Shown one piece after another: positions 1 through 12,841 of a stretch of DNA of 64,000 nt. The translations under genes were made by a program, and so were the position numbers. The stretch lies in the NCBI GenBank assembly GCA_947683425.1, contig CANTUQ010000077.1:3088501-3152500 (forward strand), written 5' to 3'. Numbering within the stretch: position 1 is the stretch's first letter; each line of letters begins with the position of its first letter. Under the pieces are notes generated by a model. It saw only the letters and a program-made list of their open reading frames with translations. It searched no databases and was not told where the DNA came from. This DNA comes from Excoecaria cochinchinensis (Eukaryota > Streptophyta > Magnoliopsida > Malpighiales > Euphorbiaceae).

Positions 1-1074
1 GGAAAAGTGGAGACAGGACCCAGCGACGGCCTCTGTCGAGTGACCGACGGGCGTCGGTAGGTGACAAACATATCCCGTCGCTCACTCAAGAGAGGGCGTC
101 TGTAGGTGAGGTGACCGACGGGCGTCGGTGAGATAGATGACCCGTCGGTCACCACTGTCTCCGAAAATAAATAGTGAAAAACTCTTTTTTCAAAGCAAAA
201 ATGGGTTTTTATCACAAAATGAGATGAAGAGAATCAAAATAAAGGAAAGTGAAAGCAAAAAGCCACAAGAACAGCAAAAATAAAGAATAAAGATGAAATA
301 ACTCGGAGAATAAGTTCGGAATATTTACCCTCAGATAATGCTTTAGTGATATTCTTGGTGTTGATTAGAGTCCCGCACGTTCCACGAGAAACGAAATGAA
401 GGATCAAAGAGAGGAAAATAAATTGTTTCCTTCTTAACCCCTCAAAAAGTTTGACTTTGGAATCAAAAACCCAAAGAAAACTAATTAGTTTTAGTTCCTT
501 TTTGACGGTTTGATCCTCAAATTAAAATAAATTTCTTGATGTGTGTTTGCTGGAAGAGAGAGAAAATACGCTTGAAATTCGGCAGAGTTTCCCCTCTTGA
601 AAATTTTTGGAACCCTTTTTAGGAAGAAATTCAAAGCTTTTATAGGCCAGGCACGACCGACGGGCGTCGAATGTGGAGATGGGCGTCGGAAGAATCCTTC
701 TGACACAAGGATTCATCCGACGGCCCTGCCATTTCCACCGACGGGCGTCGGAGAGGTTGCGTGCTCCGAAAAACCAGCTGGCGTGCTCCGGAAAAGGCGG
801 GTCTGTCCGACGGGCGTCGAAAAAAACCATAGGCCGTCTGTGACCCTAATCGACGGGCTGGCCTCCCACAGACGGTCTGGCCGTCCGTTGAAGTAAATAT
901 ACTTTTTGACTCAAAAACTCCCGTTCTTCCCCCCTCTGCCTAGAAAAGGTGAAAAAACTCATTTCTCCTGGAGTATGGGACTAAAATCTTCCAATCCAAA
1001 CCATTTGTGAAGGTTCGGATACTGATTTCATCATAAGGCAATCTATGATCCGGACCGCTCCGGGGCAAGGTACC
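1..1074. repeat. Unclassified LTR-like remnant with CGACGGGCGTCG palindromes
   Basis: No convincing gene. The stretch is rich in a GC-rich hairpin, ACCGACG-gg-CGTCGGT at 43-58, repeated near 111 and 741 and in degenerate form between 655 and 890. The rest is AT-rich. A TATA-like TTTTATAGG lies near 639. The same CGACGGGC vocabulary recurs in the Tat-like LTR fragment at 38300-38600, so this may be part of a related LTR, but no terminus, primer site or coding domain is visible. Short ORFs here (491-706, 522-830, 597-896) overlap one another in different frames and look like by-products of the repeats. Confidence 0.4.
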
Positions 1075-3523
1075 TACACATACATTCATACACAAACATA
1101 CATACCTAAATACAGGGAAATTAAAAACTTTACAAAGCATTCATGAAAGTAGCTGATCATGCATTAATATAACGGGAAACTTTACATTACTGTTTGATCA
1201 ACCAACAGGTACAAAAGATAATTACATACCCAAAAAATACACTTATACATATGCGGAAGCTATTACAAATTAACATAAGAGAGTTCTATACAAAAAGAAT
1301 CATTAGAATACAAAAATCAAGCCCTACACTAAAACCCAACTGTGTTGGCCTGGCTGCGACGACTCTCCCAAGGCAACTCCTTCCGCACCTGCATGGGTAA
1401 ACACACCGTGCTAAGCGATAAACGCTTAGTGAGGAAACACACAATTCAAATGGACGGCCATTCACAATGGTCGTCAAGCAAACGCATACAGATGGCATAG
1501 TCAGAAATACACATGATATAAGAGTATGAACATACGAACATATAGAGTCATACATTTGATATAACATAACTGTCTTCAAAAATCACATTAATAAACATAT
1601 TCGGATAATACACTCTCGTAATTATCAAAACAGTTCAAAGTATTTAAGCACCTGCTGACTCGAGGTAGTGGATAACGAGTGAACGGACAGTACTTTATGG
1701 GTACGAGCCGATTACAGACAGTACCTTACGGGTACGAATCGAAAACCAATTTACTTTATCATTTGCAAAAACGTTTAATAAAGGGACCTTAAACAAGATC
1801 CAAACACATTAGCGGGTTCGCGAGGAACCAAACGGGATCTGATCGAGGTCCAAACTGAGAAGAGGCTACAGCTATAAGACTCTATTAGGCATGCCTAGCT
1901 ATCCACTGAACAAACTCTAGCAGGTTATGCATAATCCATTCAATTCATTTCATAATATCCCAAATCACATATATATATATACATATTTACATACATATAG
2001 GCATATTCATATCATGGATTCACATTCGTATGATTCGTGAGTTAACAGATATAAACTTATTGTCGCCAAAAGAAACTGGAGTTCAAAACCACACACACAC
2101 CAAGGGAAAACTCATTCAGCATAACTAGATTGTCGCGCTCGCAATAGAGACCATAGTCTCTTCACAGCGCGCACGTGACGGACTTCGCGATCGCGAGGAG
2201 GAGGGAAAAGCCGAGCTCTGTCGCGCTTGCGACTATGTCGTGATCACGACAGAGAGTCTAAACATCGCCATTGCAGGCTCACGACAGCACAGGCCAGCAT
2301 TGCGCTCTGTCGCGATCGCGACTCTATTGCGCTTGCGACAGAGAGCACACAACAACTTTTGCTATCGCCAGCTCGAGACAGCACAGGCCAAGATAACCGG
2401 TCTCTGTTGCGCTCGCGACAGAGTCGGGATTTCCAAAATCTGCAGATTTCTTCCTCTTCCAAAACACACCCACAAACACACAAATCAAATCCAAATGGTC
2501 TCTTACCTCAAATCCAGCCACCCATTACCATCAATATCCATAATATAACATTTATCAACAAGTAATTTAACACCAAACATCAATTCAAACTCACAATCTC
2601 ACAATTTATCAATACTCACAAATTTGCAGCAAAAACCCATCAATCCTCATAATCACTACAATAATCCCAAGCTTATGCAAAATTACCTTACCCAAACAAA
2701 AACCCATAACATACATGCCATAACAAGAGGATATTACAACAATTTCAAGAAATCTCCAAGAACACATACATGAACATATTTACATATAAAAACAGGAAAT
2801 TTCCCAAACCTTGAAATCCTTAGCTCCTAATGCTTAGATCCACTAGATCCTGCCTTCTCTTTAGCCTTCGATTCACGAGGAGGCTCAACTAAGCACAACC
2901 CAACAAAACCCACAACAAAGCAACTCTAGATTAAAACCCAAATCCAGAAAATATGAAGAAGATGATGAACCAATTGAAGAAAAGAAGAACAAATGCAATA
3001 GACTTACCTCTAAAATGCTAAAGGATGATCAATCCCCACCAACTAAGGCTTGATTCCAAGCTAGGGTTCTTAGAGGAAGAGAAAAGGAAGAAGAAGAGAG
3101 TGAGGGGAAGGGAAAACGGGAAAGGGAGGCAGCCACCGCCCATCCCACTCTTCTCTTTCCTTTTTCTTTTTCTTTTCCTAACCCTAGACAAGTGTCACTT
3201 CCCCATTAGTGGGATTTGATCACTCACACCCAAAGCACAAGCATCACATAGATGCAAGACTCTCCCAACTAATGCATACCCTACAAATGTGTGAACACAC
3301 ACACACAAGCACAGCCCCAAAACACAATCTACAAACATATGAGTAAACACACCCAAGTGCAACCCAACTAATTCACATCCTAACACCACACATGCACCCA
3401 CATGCTAACAAAACTCTTAAAACATGCATTTCTACCCAAAATGCCCTTTACACATGCCAAAACTCACACAATGCACATGCACAAACATGGCTCATTCTAT
3501 TAGGGGGCAAACGGGGTGTGACA
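1075..3523 (-). repeat. 3' LTR of chromovirus A (terminally truncated)
   Basis: On the minus strand it begins TGTCACACCCCG at 3523, directly after the purine tract TTAGTAGGGGAGAGT. It aligns along its length with 8335-10813 but loses similarity left of about 1075, so the usual ...GTGTTACA end is missing. In element order it holds a candidate splice donor GAG|GTAAGTC at 3007, a TCGCGA-type hairpin cluster at 2130-2430, the palindrome TAGGCATGCCTA at 1886-1897, the GACGGCCATT/AATGGTCGTC and CTAAGCG/CGCTTAG hairpins near 1400-1475, and a candidate acceptor GCAG|GTGCGG at 1389. ORFs inside it are repeated in the other LTR and have no recognisable domain. Confidence 0.88.
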
Positions 3524-4937
3524 ACTCTCCCCTACTAACAAGAATTTCATCCTCGAAATTCTCACCTGATCTGAAAAAATGCGGGTACTGAACTCTCATC
3601 GACTCTTCTGGTTCCCAAGTCGCTTCCTGAACCCCGTGGTGACTCCACAACACTTTTACCAGAGGAATCTGCTTGCTTCTCAGCTGTCTCACTTCCCGGG
3701 CTAGAATAGCTCTTGGTTCTTCATCATAAGAAAAATCAGGCTGAACTTGTACCTCTTGCACTGACAAAACATGCGATGGATCCGATCGGTACCGATGAAA
3801 CATCGAAACGTGAAACACATCATGCAACTTCGATAACTCAATTAGCAAAGCCAATTTATAAGCCAGCGGACCAACTCTGGCCAAAACCTCATACGGACCA
3901 ATGAAGCGAGGACTAAGCTTCCCTTTCTTTCCAAACCGAAGCACCTTTCTCCAAGGTGACACTTTAAGAAAGACTTTGTCCCAAACTTCAAACCGCACAT
4001 CTTTCCTCTTCAAATTGGCATAAGACTTTTGTCCATCCTTAGCTGCCTTCAAATTCCGTTGCACAACTCTGATCTTTTCCTCTGTATCCCTAACCAATTC
4101 TGGCCCAATCACTGATTGCTCGGATAGCTCGGTCCAACAAACCAGAGTCCTACACTGCCGACCATACAAAGCCTCATACGGTGCCATACTGATGCTCGAC
4201 TGATGACTGTTATTGTAGGCAAACTCCATAAGCGACACATATCGGTCCCAACTACTCGGAAAGTCCAAGACACAAGCTCGCAGCATATCTTCCAAAATCT
4301 GTATAACTCATTCGGACTGACCATCTGTCTGAGGATGGAATGCTTTACTGAAGTTCAACTTAGTACCCAAAGCTCTTTGCAACTCTTTCCAAAACTTAGA
4401 TGTAAACCTTGGATCCCGATCTGAAACTATGGACAACGGCACTCCATGCAATCGAACTATCTCATCCACATAGATACTGGCCAACCTGTTCATCGAATAA
4501 TCCACTCTCACTGGCAAGAAGTGAGCTGACTTCGTAAGCCGGTCGACTATCACCCAAACTGAGTTGTGCTTCTTCTGAGTCAAAGGCAAACCGAAAACAA
4601 AATCCATGGCGATGTCATCCCACTTCCATTCGAGAACGGACAAAGGCGTGAGCAATCCCGAAGGAACTTGGTGCTCAGCCTTTACCTGCTGACATGTCAG
4701 GCACTTGGATACAAAATCCACTATGTCCCTCTTAATACCGGACCACCAATAAAACTGCTTTATATCCCGGTACATCTTCTCACTACTAGGATGCATAGTG
4801 AAAACTGTACAATGCGCCTCACCCAAAAGCTGTCTTCTTAACTCTTCATTATCCGGTACACACAAACGGTTTCTAAACAGAAGCACCCCATCTTGAACCG
4901 AAAACTCTGACCGCTTGCCCAAACTAACTTCTTGCAC
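3492..4937 (-). pseudogene. Chromovirus A integrase and chromodomain (broken)
   Basis: C-terminal part of the element A polyprotein, in two same-frame pieces. 4937-4308 carries the HHCC zinc-binding region (HCTVFTMHPSSEKMY, CLTCQQVK) and the integrase core aspartates (DIAMDFV, SDRDPRF) through HPQTDGQSE. A TGA at 4308-4310 replaces the CGA arginine codon of element B. 4295-3492 carries the integrase C-terminal region and a chromodomain-like tail (VKVLWSHHGVQEATWEPEES). The reading frame runs through the purine tract and ends 32 bp inside the 3' LTR, as in element B. Integrase would insert the cDNA; the chromodomain is the part thought to direct insertion to heterochromatin. Not functional here. 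Confidence 0.9.
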
Positions 4938-4982
4938 AATCCGCTGAAGCTTCTCATCATTCCCCTGAGCATCAACAATCTT

Positions 4983-6059
4983 CTATTTCAAGGTAGGCTT
5001 CACTCTCAACTGAGCCAACAAGGCTCCATCTGAACCAAATCTCCATCTAAACTGCCTCAGAAATAAAGCAGAAATCGATTTTTGACTCAAAGCATCCGCG
5101 ACTACATTGGCCTTACCCGGATGGTAATCCACAATGCAGTCGTAATCCTTAAACAACTCAAGCCAACGACGCTGTCTCATATTCAACTCCTTCTACGTGA
5201 GGAGATACTTTAAACTCTTGTGATCCGTAAATATCCTACATCTCTCCCCATACAGATAATGATGCCAAATCTTCAAAGCAAAGATCACGGCCGCCAACTC
5301 TAGATCATGCGTCAGATAATTCCTCTCATGCGGCTTCAACTGTTGAGAAGCATAAGCTATCACTTTACCTTCTTGCATCAGAACACATCCAAGGCCAACA
5401 CCCGAAGCATCACTATATATAACAAACTCCTTACTCGATATGGGTTGAGTCAGTATAGGAGCTTCAACTAACAACTTCTTCAACTGCTCAAAACAAGTCT
5501 GATATCTGTCTGACCACTCAAACCTAACTCCTTTCCTCAACAACCTGGTCATCGGAGCAGCAATCACTAAGAAACCCTTAACAAACCGACGGTAATAACC
5601 CGCCAAACCGAGAAAACTCCGCACTTCCTGAACATTCCTAGGCGCCTTCCAATCAACTATCGCCTCAATCTTGGCTGGATCCACTTGGATACCCTTAGCT
5701 GAAACTATATGGCCCAAAAATGACACTTCCCGAAGCCAAAAATCACTCTTGCTAAGCTTAGCGAACAGCCGATGATCTCTCAAAACTTGCAAAACTAACC
5801 GAAGATGCTCCTCATGCTCATTCTCATCCTTGCAATACACCAAGATATCATCTATAAACACCACTACAAACCGATCTAAGTATGGCCTAAACACTCTGTT
5901 CATCAAATCCATGAATGCCGCTGGAGCATTAGTCAAACCAAACGGCATCACAAGGAACTCATAATGGCCATATCGAGTCCGGAATGCAGTCTTAACCACA
6001 TCCTCATCCTTGACCCAAAGCTGATAATACCCCGACCGAAGATCTATCTTGGAAAACAC
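4983..6059 (-). pseudogene. Chromovirus A reverse transcriptase and RNase H (broken)
   Basis: Reverse transcriptase from FSKIDLRSGYYQL onward with the catalytic FIDDILVY motif, followed by the RNase H domain (SDASGVGLGCVLMQEGK) and its end (YHPGKANVVADALS). The segment 6059-5193 stops at TAG where element B has CAG (KYLLT*KELN). The continuation 5186-4983 ends at another TAG where B has CAG (PTLK*KIVD). Upstream, a one-base deletion near 6065 (CTTCGGGTG against CTTCGAGGTG in B) separates it from the N-terminal part of RT. Frame comparison shows one original ORF. Confidence 0.9.
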
Positions 6060-8126
6060 ACCTGCACCCGAAGCTGATCAAACAAATCCTCGACTCTAGG
6101 CAGCGGATATTTATTCTTCACTGTAACCTTATTGATCTGCCTGTAATCAATACACATCCTCAAGGATCCATCCTTTTTCTTAACAAACAAAACAGGAACT
6201 CCCCATGGAGATATGCTAGGTCGAATAAATCCCTTATCCAATAGCTTTTGTAGTTGAGTTTTAAGTTCCCTCAACTCTACAGGAGCCATTCGATAAGGTG
6301 CTTTCGATACAGGTGCGGTACCCGGCATAATCTCAATGGCTAACTCAACTTCTCTTTCCGGAGGCAACCCAGGCAAATCACTGGGGAAAACATCCCTAAA
6401 CTCCCGGACCACAGGAATATCTTTAATCCTAACTTGATCCCTCTTGGAATCCAAAACCACAGCGAAGAAGGCCTCAGAACCCTTCCTAATAAACCTCTTC
6501 GCTTGCATCGCTGAGATCACATTATTCATAGAACTAGCTCCCAAACCTCTTGCAAACACTGGAAATCTGTTCCTATCTTGAAGCACAAAGGTCTTCCTAT
6601 GGTAATCAACCACGGCCCGATGCTTACCCAACCAGTCCATACCAAAAATCAGGTCAAACTCTTTGAAAGGCAACTCTATCAAGTCCGAGAAAAACTCAAT
6701 TCCCTCAACTAACAGGGGACAACTCCTATAAACTCTACTCACATTGACACTATGGCCTAATGGATTGGTCACACATATCTCATAGTCTAACTGATCTACC
6801 ACATGCAACTTATCAATAATCTTATCCGTGCACAAATATGAGTGTGTGGAACCAGGGTCTATTAGAGCATACAATTCAGTGTCATGGAGTAGGAACTTAC
6901 CAGCAATCACATCAGGGGCATCCTGCTCCTCTCTAGCTCTCACAGCATAAGCTCTGGCTGCGACTGGTGGAGGATGCTCAACTGTCTCCGAAACAGCTCC
7001 ATCTCTAGGTCGATCGCCTCGACCTCTGCCTCGGCCTCTACCACGAGCAGCCTGCGTAGCATTAGATCCAACTCCACTGGCCCGTCTCTGTGGACCCGAA
7101 TCCTCACTCATCTGTGGACAACTAGCTAGACGATGCTTGGTGCTCCCACATCTAAAACACCCACCAGTGAGCCACCTACACTCACCCCGGTGAGCCTTAC
7201 TGTAGTGTGAACAAATAGGCATAGGCTCAGATCTACCACCCCTGCCAGAACCAGACTCAGCTGTTGAACCCTGCCTTCTACCCCTCGAGGCTGAACCAGA
7301 CGATAACTGATCTTGCGGATCCCTTGCTCTCTTACTGGAAGACAAAGAAGAAGGACCACCCCGAGACTGATTCCTCCTCTGAGCTCTCTCTCTCAGCACT
7401 GGCTCTGACCTTTCAACCCTCATGGCAGCATCTGCAATCTGATAGGAGCTCACCCCTGGCGTACTCATCAAGGAGATTAAAGTTACTCTTAAAGATTCAT
7501 TCAAGCCAGCCTCGAAATGCTTACATAAAAAATCATCTGTCATAACTCCTCGCGGAGCATATTGGGATAACTGATTAAACTCTTTCTCATAATCCGAAAC
7601 CGACATAGCCCTTTGCTTCAAACTCAGAAACTGCGCCCATCTCACATCCTTATAACTCTGAGTTACATATTTCTTCGTGAATTCCTCAACAAAGAACTCC
7701 CATGTAACAGGATCAGGCATATGAGGTTGTCTGCACACTAGCTCCCACCATTCATACGCCGACCCTTGAAGCAAGGCCACGGCACATTCTGCTTGCAACT
7801 CCAGAGGACACCTAACTTCTCTCAAAGCTCTCTTCACCTTATCTAACCACCTCTCTGCCACCTCTGACTCATCCAACCCAGTTCCATAAAAGTCTTCGGC
7901 CCCGACTTTCCTTAAGTTCTCCATGTGAGGCCTGGGGGCAACCACTCTCTCCAAGACCCTCGCCATGTCTTGTGACAGCCTGAACATGACTTTAAAGGCA
8001 TGGCAGCAGCCTCGGGCTGGACCCTAGCAGGTTGAGCCGACACTGTAATAGAAGGATCCCTAGCTTGAGGGTTCACACTTTCAGCGGACTCCTCAAGCGA
8101 TCCACGAGCAGAATTAAAAGCTATCT
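6044..8126 (-). pseudogene. Chromovirus A gag, protease and start of RT (broken)
   Basis: The gag domain lies between about 8126 and 7000, with the capsid-like RWAQFLSLKQRAMSVSDYEKEF region, an Arg/Ser/Gly-rich tail and the zinc knuckle CFRCGSTKHRLASC. The retropepsin motif ALIDPGSTHSYLC follows, then the N-terminal RT (YRMAPVELRELK, CIDYRQINKV). The open frame starts at 7987, but similarity to element B runs back to about 8126. There the initiator reads ATA instead of ATG, and a one-base deletion near 7990 (CCTTTAAAGTC) shifts frame. Gag would form the particle and protease would cut the polyprotein. The first base change is G to A on the coding strand, the complement of C to T. Confidence 0.9.
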
Positions 8127-8241
8127 AAGCAAACAAAGAGAATCACATCAGCCAACACAGCCCTAGACATAGACACATCTATACACAACATCACATTAAC
8201 AACACCCAAAAACACCTAAACCGGGCTCTGATACCACAACT
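8127..8241 (-). other. Leader of element A between primer site and gag
   Basis: Short untranslated leader, matching the corresponding leader of element B (41965-42077). It includes the 5-base gap between LTR and primer site. Confidence 0.7.
8225..8236 (-). other. Primer-binding site of element A
   Basis: On the minus strand TGGTATCAGAGC follows the 5' LTR end after five bases. This is the common plant primer site complementary to the 3' end of initiator methionine tRNA, where minus-strand cDNA synthesis starts. Confidence 0.9.
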
Positions 8242-10813
8242 TGTAACACCCCCTACTCATACGTAGGCGATCCCATCCAATAAGGAGTGAGATGCCGTAT
8301 GGGTAAAGGTGCCACCACGCAAATACAGAATATACATACATTTATAAACAAACATACATACCTAAATACAGGGTAATTAAAAAATTTACAAAGCCATTCA
8401 TGAAAGTAGCTGATCATGCATTAATATAACGGGAAACATTACATTACTGTTTGATCAACCAACAGGTACAAAAGATAATTACATACCCAAAAAATACACT
8501 TATACATATGCGGAAGCTATTACAAATTAACATAAAAGAGTTCTATACAAAAAGAATCATCAGAATACAAAAATCAAGCCTTACACTAAAACCCAGCTGT
8601 GTTGGCCTGGCTGCGACGACTCTCCCAAGGCAACTCCTTCCGCACCTGCACGGGTAAACACACTGTGCTAAGCGATAAACGCTTAGTGGCGAAACACACA
8701 ATTCAAATGGACGGCCATTCACAATGGTCGTCAAGCAAACACATACAGATGGCATAGTCAAAAATACACATGATATAAGAGTATGAACATACGAACATAT
8801 AGAGTCATACATTTGATATAACATAACTGTCTTCATAAATCACATTAATAAACATATTCGGATAAAACACTCTCGTAATTATCAAAAAAGTTCAAAGTAT
8901 TTAAGCACTTGCTGACTCGAGGTAGTGGATAACGAGTGAACGGACAGTACTTTACGGGTACGAGCTGATTACAGACAGTACCTTACGGGAACGAATCGAA
9001 AACCAATTTACTTTATCATTTGCAAAACGTTTAATAAAGGGACCTTAAACAAGATCCAAACACATTAGAGGGTTCGCGAGGAACCAAACGGGACTTGATC
9101 GGGGTCCAAACTGAACAGAGGCTGCAGCTATAAGACTCTATTAGGCATGCCTAACTATCCACTGAACTGACTCTAGCAGGTTATGCATAATCCATTCAAT
9201 TCATTTCATAATATCCCAAATCACATATATATATACATATTTACATACATATAGGCATATTCATATCATGGATTCGCATTCGTATGATTCGTGAGTTAAC
9301 AGATATAAACTTATTATCGCCAAAAGAAACTGGAGTTCAAAACCACACACACATCAGGGGAAATCTCATTTAGCATAACTAGACTGTCGCACTCGCGACA
9401 GAGACCATAGTCTCTTCGCAGCGCACGCTCGATGGACTTCGCGATCGCAGGGAGCAGGGAAAAGCTGGGCTCTGTCGCGCTCGCGACTATGTTGTGATCG
9501 CGACAGAGAGTCTAAACATCGCCATCGCGGGCTCGCGACAGCACAGGCCAGCATTGCACTCTGTCGGGATCGCGACTCCGTCGCGGTCATGACAGAGAGC
9601 ACACAACAACTTTTGCTATCTCGAGCTTGCAACTGGGTCACGTGCTCGTGACAGCACAGGCCAAGATAACCGGTCTCTGTAGCGCTCACGACAGTGTCGC
9701 GATCGCGACAGAGTCAGGATTTCCAAAATCTGCAAATTTCTTCCTCTTCCAAACCACACCCACAAACACAGAAATCACATCCAAATGGTCTCTTACCTCA
9801 AATCCAGCCACCCATTACCATCAATATCCATAATATAACATTTATCAACAAGTAATTTAACACCAAACATCAATTCAAACTCACAATCTCACAATTTATC
9901 AATACTCACAAATTTGCAGCAAAAACCAATTAATCCTCACAATCACTACAATAATCCCAAGCTTAGGCAAAATTACCTTACCCAAATAAAAACCCATAAT
10001 ATACATGCCATAACAAGAGGATATTACAACAATTTCCAAAAATCTCCAAGAACACATACATGAACATATTTACATATAAAAACAGGAAATTTCCCAAACC
10101 TTGAAATCCTTAGCTCCTAATGCTTAGATCCACTAGATCCCGCCTTCTCTTTACCCTTCGGTTCACGAGGAGGTTCAACTAAGCACAACCCAACAAAACC
10201 CACAACAAAGCAACTCTAGATTAAAACCCAAATCCAGAAAATATGAAGAAGATGATGAACCAATTGAAGAAAAGAAGAACAAATGCAACAGACTTACCTC
10301 TAAAATGCTAAAGGATGATTAATCCCCACCAACTAAGCCTTGATTCCAAGCTAGGCTTCTTAGAGGAAGAGAAAAGGAATAAAAAGAGAGTGAGGGGAAG
10401 GGAAAACGGGAAATGGAGGCAGCCACCGCCCATCCCACTCTTCTCTTTCCTTTTTCTTTTTCTTTTCCTAACCCTAGACAAGTGTCACTTTCCCATTAGT
10501 GGGATCTGATCACTCACACCCAAAGCACAAGCATCACATGCATGCAAGACTCTCCCAACTAATGTATACCCTACAAATGTGTGAACACACACACACAAGC
10601 ACAGCCCCAAAACACACTCTACAAACATATGAGTAAACACAACCAAATGCAACCCAGCTAATTCACACCCTAACACCACACACGCACCCACATGCTAACA
10701 AAACTCTTAAAACATGAATTTCTACCCAAAATGCCCTTTACACATGCCAAAACTCACACAATGCACATGCGCAAATATGGCTCATTCTACTAGGGGGCAA
10801 ACGGGGTGTGACA
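8242..10813 (-). repeat. 5' LTR of chromovirus A (complete)
   Basis: TGTCACACC at 10813 to ...GTGTTACA at 8242 on the minus strand, about 2572 bp. In element order it has a GA/CT-rich leader, a candidate donor GAG|GTAAGTC near 10297, a hairpin cluster at 9380-9715 built on TCGCGA (for example GTCGCGATCGCGAC near 9696), and the palindrome TTAGGCATGCCTAA at 9141-9154. These are followed by GGTTC/GAACC at 9071-9085, GACGGCCATT/AATGGTCGTC at 8710-8732, and CTAAGCG/CGCTTAG at 8668-8686. It differs from the other LTR at many positions, so the insertion is older than element B. Confidence 0.92.
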
Positions 10814-12841
10814 CCAATGCTTACTAAATAACAAATAAACACAAGAACATACCAAGCAATTTCTGTATGTGTGTGTAAAAGGCCAAAACAGAATTTTTAT
10901 CATTTAAAAACAAAACTTCTAGATACAATGTTGGGAAAAGGAATCAACTCGAATGCATGAATGCACTCATGGCTTTTCACTCAAAGCTCAAGAAACACCA
11001 TATGCCTCTTCTTACGTACCAAACCTTACTAGAAGGTCATCTCCACCAAATAGGACAAGACAAAACAAAGAATCAAGAGGTCTTACATTTTGGTTGTAAC
11101 GTTAGGCTTAGGTAGATTGGCTAACAAAGGAAGATCAAGTCACTAGAGAAAAATTGCCACTACCTAAACAAAACCACAATTACCCAACTGTACTAATGAA
11201 TATTCCCAACCCAATTACATACCATCAAAACAAAATTGGTCTTAAACACACCTTAGCTCATCAACTTAGCTCAAAATTATAAATGCCACATAATATTCTA
11301 CAATGATCATCACAAGGCACTAGTTCAAGTTTTACTAAATTTTGTACCCCAAACTCACATTTTGCTCAATTAGCTAGGAAATACTTGCAATGCTTCTTCC
11401 TTTTTAATTTTTTTTTCTTTCTTTCTTTCTTTTTTTTTTAAAGAAGCATAAAAAACCAAGTAGCCACTAATAATTAATGAAGCACTTAATAAATCCAAAA
11501 ATATCAACAAGAACTAAAATTGAGTTCTAATTTTCAAAAGACCAATAAGCCACATAAATCACATTCCTCTTTATCAACCCCAAACTCATATCTTTAAATG
11601 GGCTCAACTCTCCATTACACACACCAATCAATCCTCAAATAGAAATTTACATCAAAAATTGACAAAAACTAAACTCCTTTTTACCCAAAATATAAACCCA
11701 ACCTTACTAGAGTGGCCACTCTTCAAAGGGGAGGCAAAAATCATTTAAGGCTAAAGGTAGTTTTAATATGTGTAACAATAAAACAAGCACGCATTTAGCA
11801 TACTAAAATAATAGGCTCAACGGGCTAATAAGAGACAATGAAATTAAGTTAAGAAAAGTCATTTAAAGTAGCTATACAAAGAAGGATTGACTAAATCATT
11901 TTCTAAGTTGTGTCTCATCCGAGGGTCGCTTCGATGGGTAATCAGAAAGGTTCTAGTGCTCTTAGTGAGTTTTCATCTAATCCCTTAATTGCAACTAGAT
12001 TTTTCTCAATTTTTAAAAGCAGGCCTAAAGTGCTCAAAATTTAGAAATTGCAAAGTATAATCAAGGTTTACAAGCAGTCTAACAAACAAAGATATAAACA
12101 TGACTATTTCTCACTCAACTTATATTGAATGAAACACAAATTTCTAAACTTGAGATCAAAATCATTCATAATTGATAACTATTACGACGAAATAAAAATT
12201 TAAATCGAAGGAAAATAAAAAAGAAACAACCATAAAAATATTCAGATACAAACTTGGCACAAACACGCCACAAACAAAGCAAAACTAACTAAAAACCAAT
12301 CAAACACAACAAACTAAAAAGACACATACAAAATAAAACTGGTTTTGGTTTGAAAATTATGAAATGGTACTCCACCCCAAACTCAAAATGTTGCACTATC
12401 CTCAGTGCAAAAAAAATGAAGTACCCAAACAAATTTCTCAAAAATTTTCCCTTACTGTGCAAAAAGCTCATTGCAATTTAAAAATTATTGCAATCATCTC
12501 AAAATAGCAAACATAAAACAATTACTGTGCAAAACTAAAAACAATCCAAAATTCCTACATGCTACCTGTGCAAAAATAAAGAAAACTCAAAACCTGTGCA
12601 AAAATCCAATAATCACTGTGCAAGATGAAATACTCTGAAATCTGTGAGATTCATAGCCAACATATATAATAAGTCTATCCTATCACACAGCATTGGCTCA
12701 GCCACACAATTTTAAAAATATAACAAAGTAAATAAAATCATACATTGCCTGACTACATCAATTTCATTAACCATAAAAATAAATAAATACAAAACCTATT
12801 GTATCACTTCCTGAAAGATATACAATATATTATAGTGGTGG
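10814..12841 (-). repeat. Athila-like internal spacer of element D
   Basis: AT-rich, no gene. On the minus strand it runs on from the ATHILA ORF1-like gene. The stretch 11840-10860, reverse-complemented, matches 19100-19800 plus 25980-26290, including the TAGCCC(G/C)TTGAGC start, the CTCTAGTAAGG motif, a (GAAA)n-type purine tract (11400-11450) and the CTAGTGACTTGATC and AAGACCTCTTGATTCTT blocks. At 12410-12630 the phrase CTGTGCAAAA recurs about six times at irregular spacing. The right LTR of element A abuts it at 10813, so this end of element D is cut and its 3' LTR is not in the window. Confidence 0.55.

Larger units (their letters stand above)
1075..10813 (-). mobile_element. Ty3/gypsy chromovirus A (Tekay/Del-like), decayed
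   Basis: LTR retrotransposon read on the minus strand: 5' LTR 8242-10813, primer site 8225-8236, gag-pol 8126 down to 3492, purine tract beside 3524, and a 3' LTR 3523 down to about 1075. A C-terminal chromodomain and CCHC gag place it among plant chromoviruses; long LTRs and close similarity to element B suggest the Tekay/Del lineage (inferred). It cannot be autonomous: the gag start codon is lost, two frameshifts are visible and three in-frame stops interrupt pol. The 3' LTR lacks the last 90 or so bases present in the 5' LTR, and no target duplication matches the CCAAT to the right of 10813, so the left end was deleted or recombined. Confidence 0.9.

Noticed and set aside
1286..1579. 97-codon ORF also seen at 8543-8836
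   Set aside because: Repetition is due to the two LTRs of element A; no domain and it runs antisense through conserved LTR hairpins.
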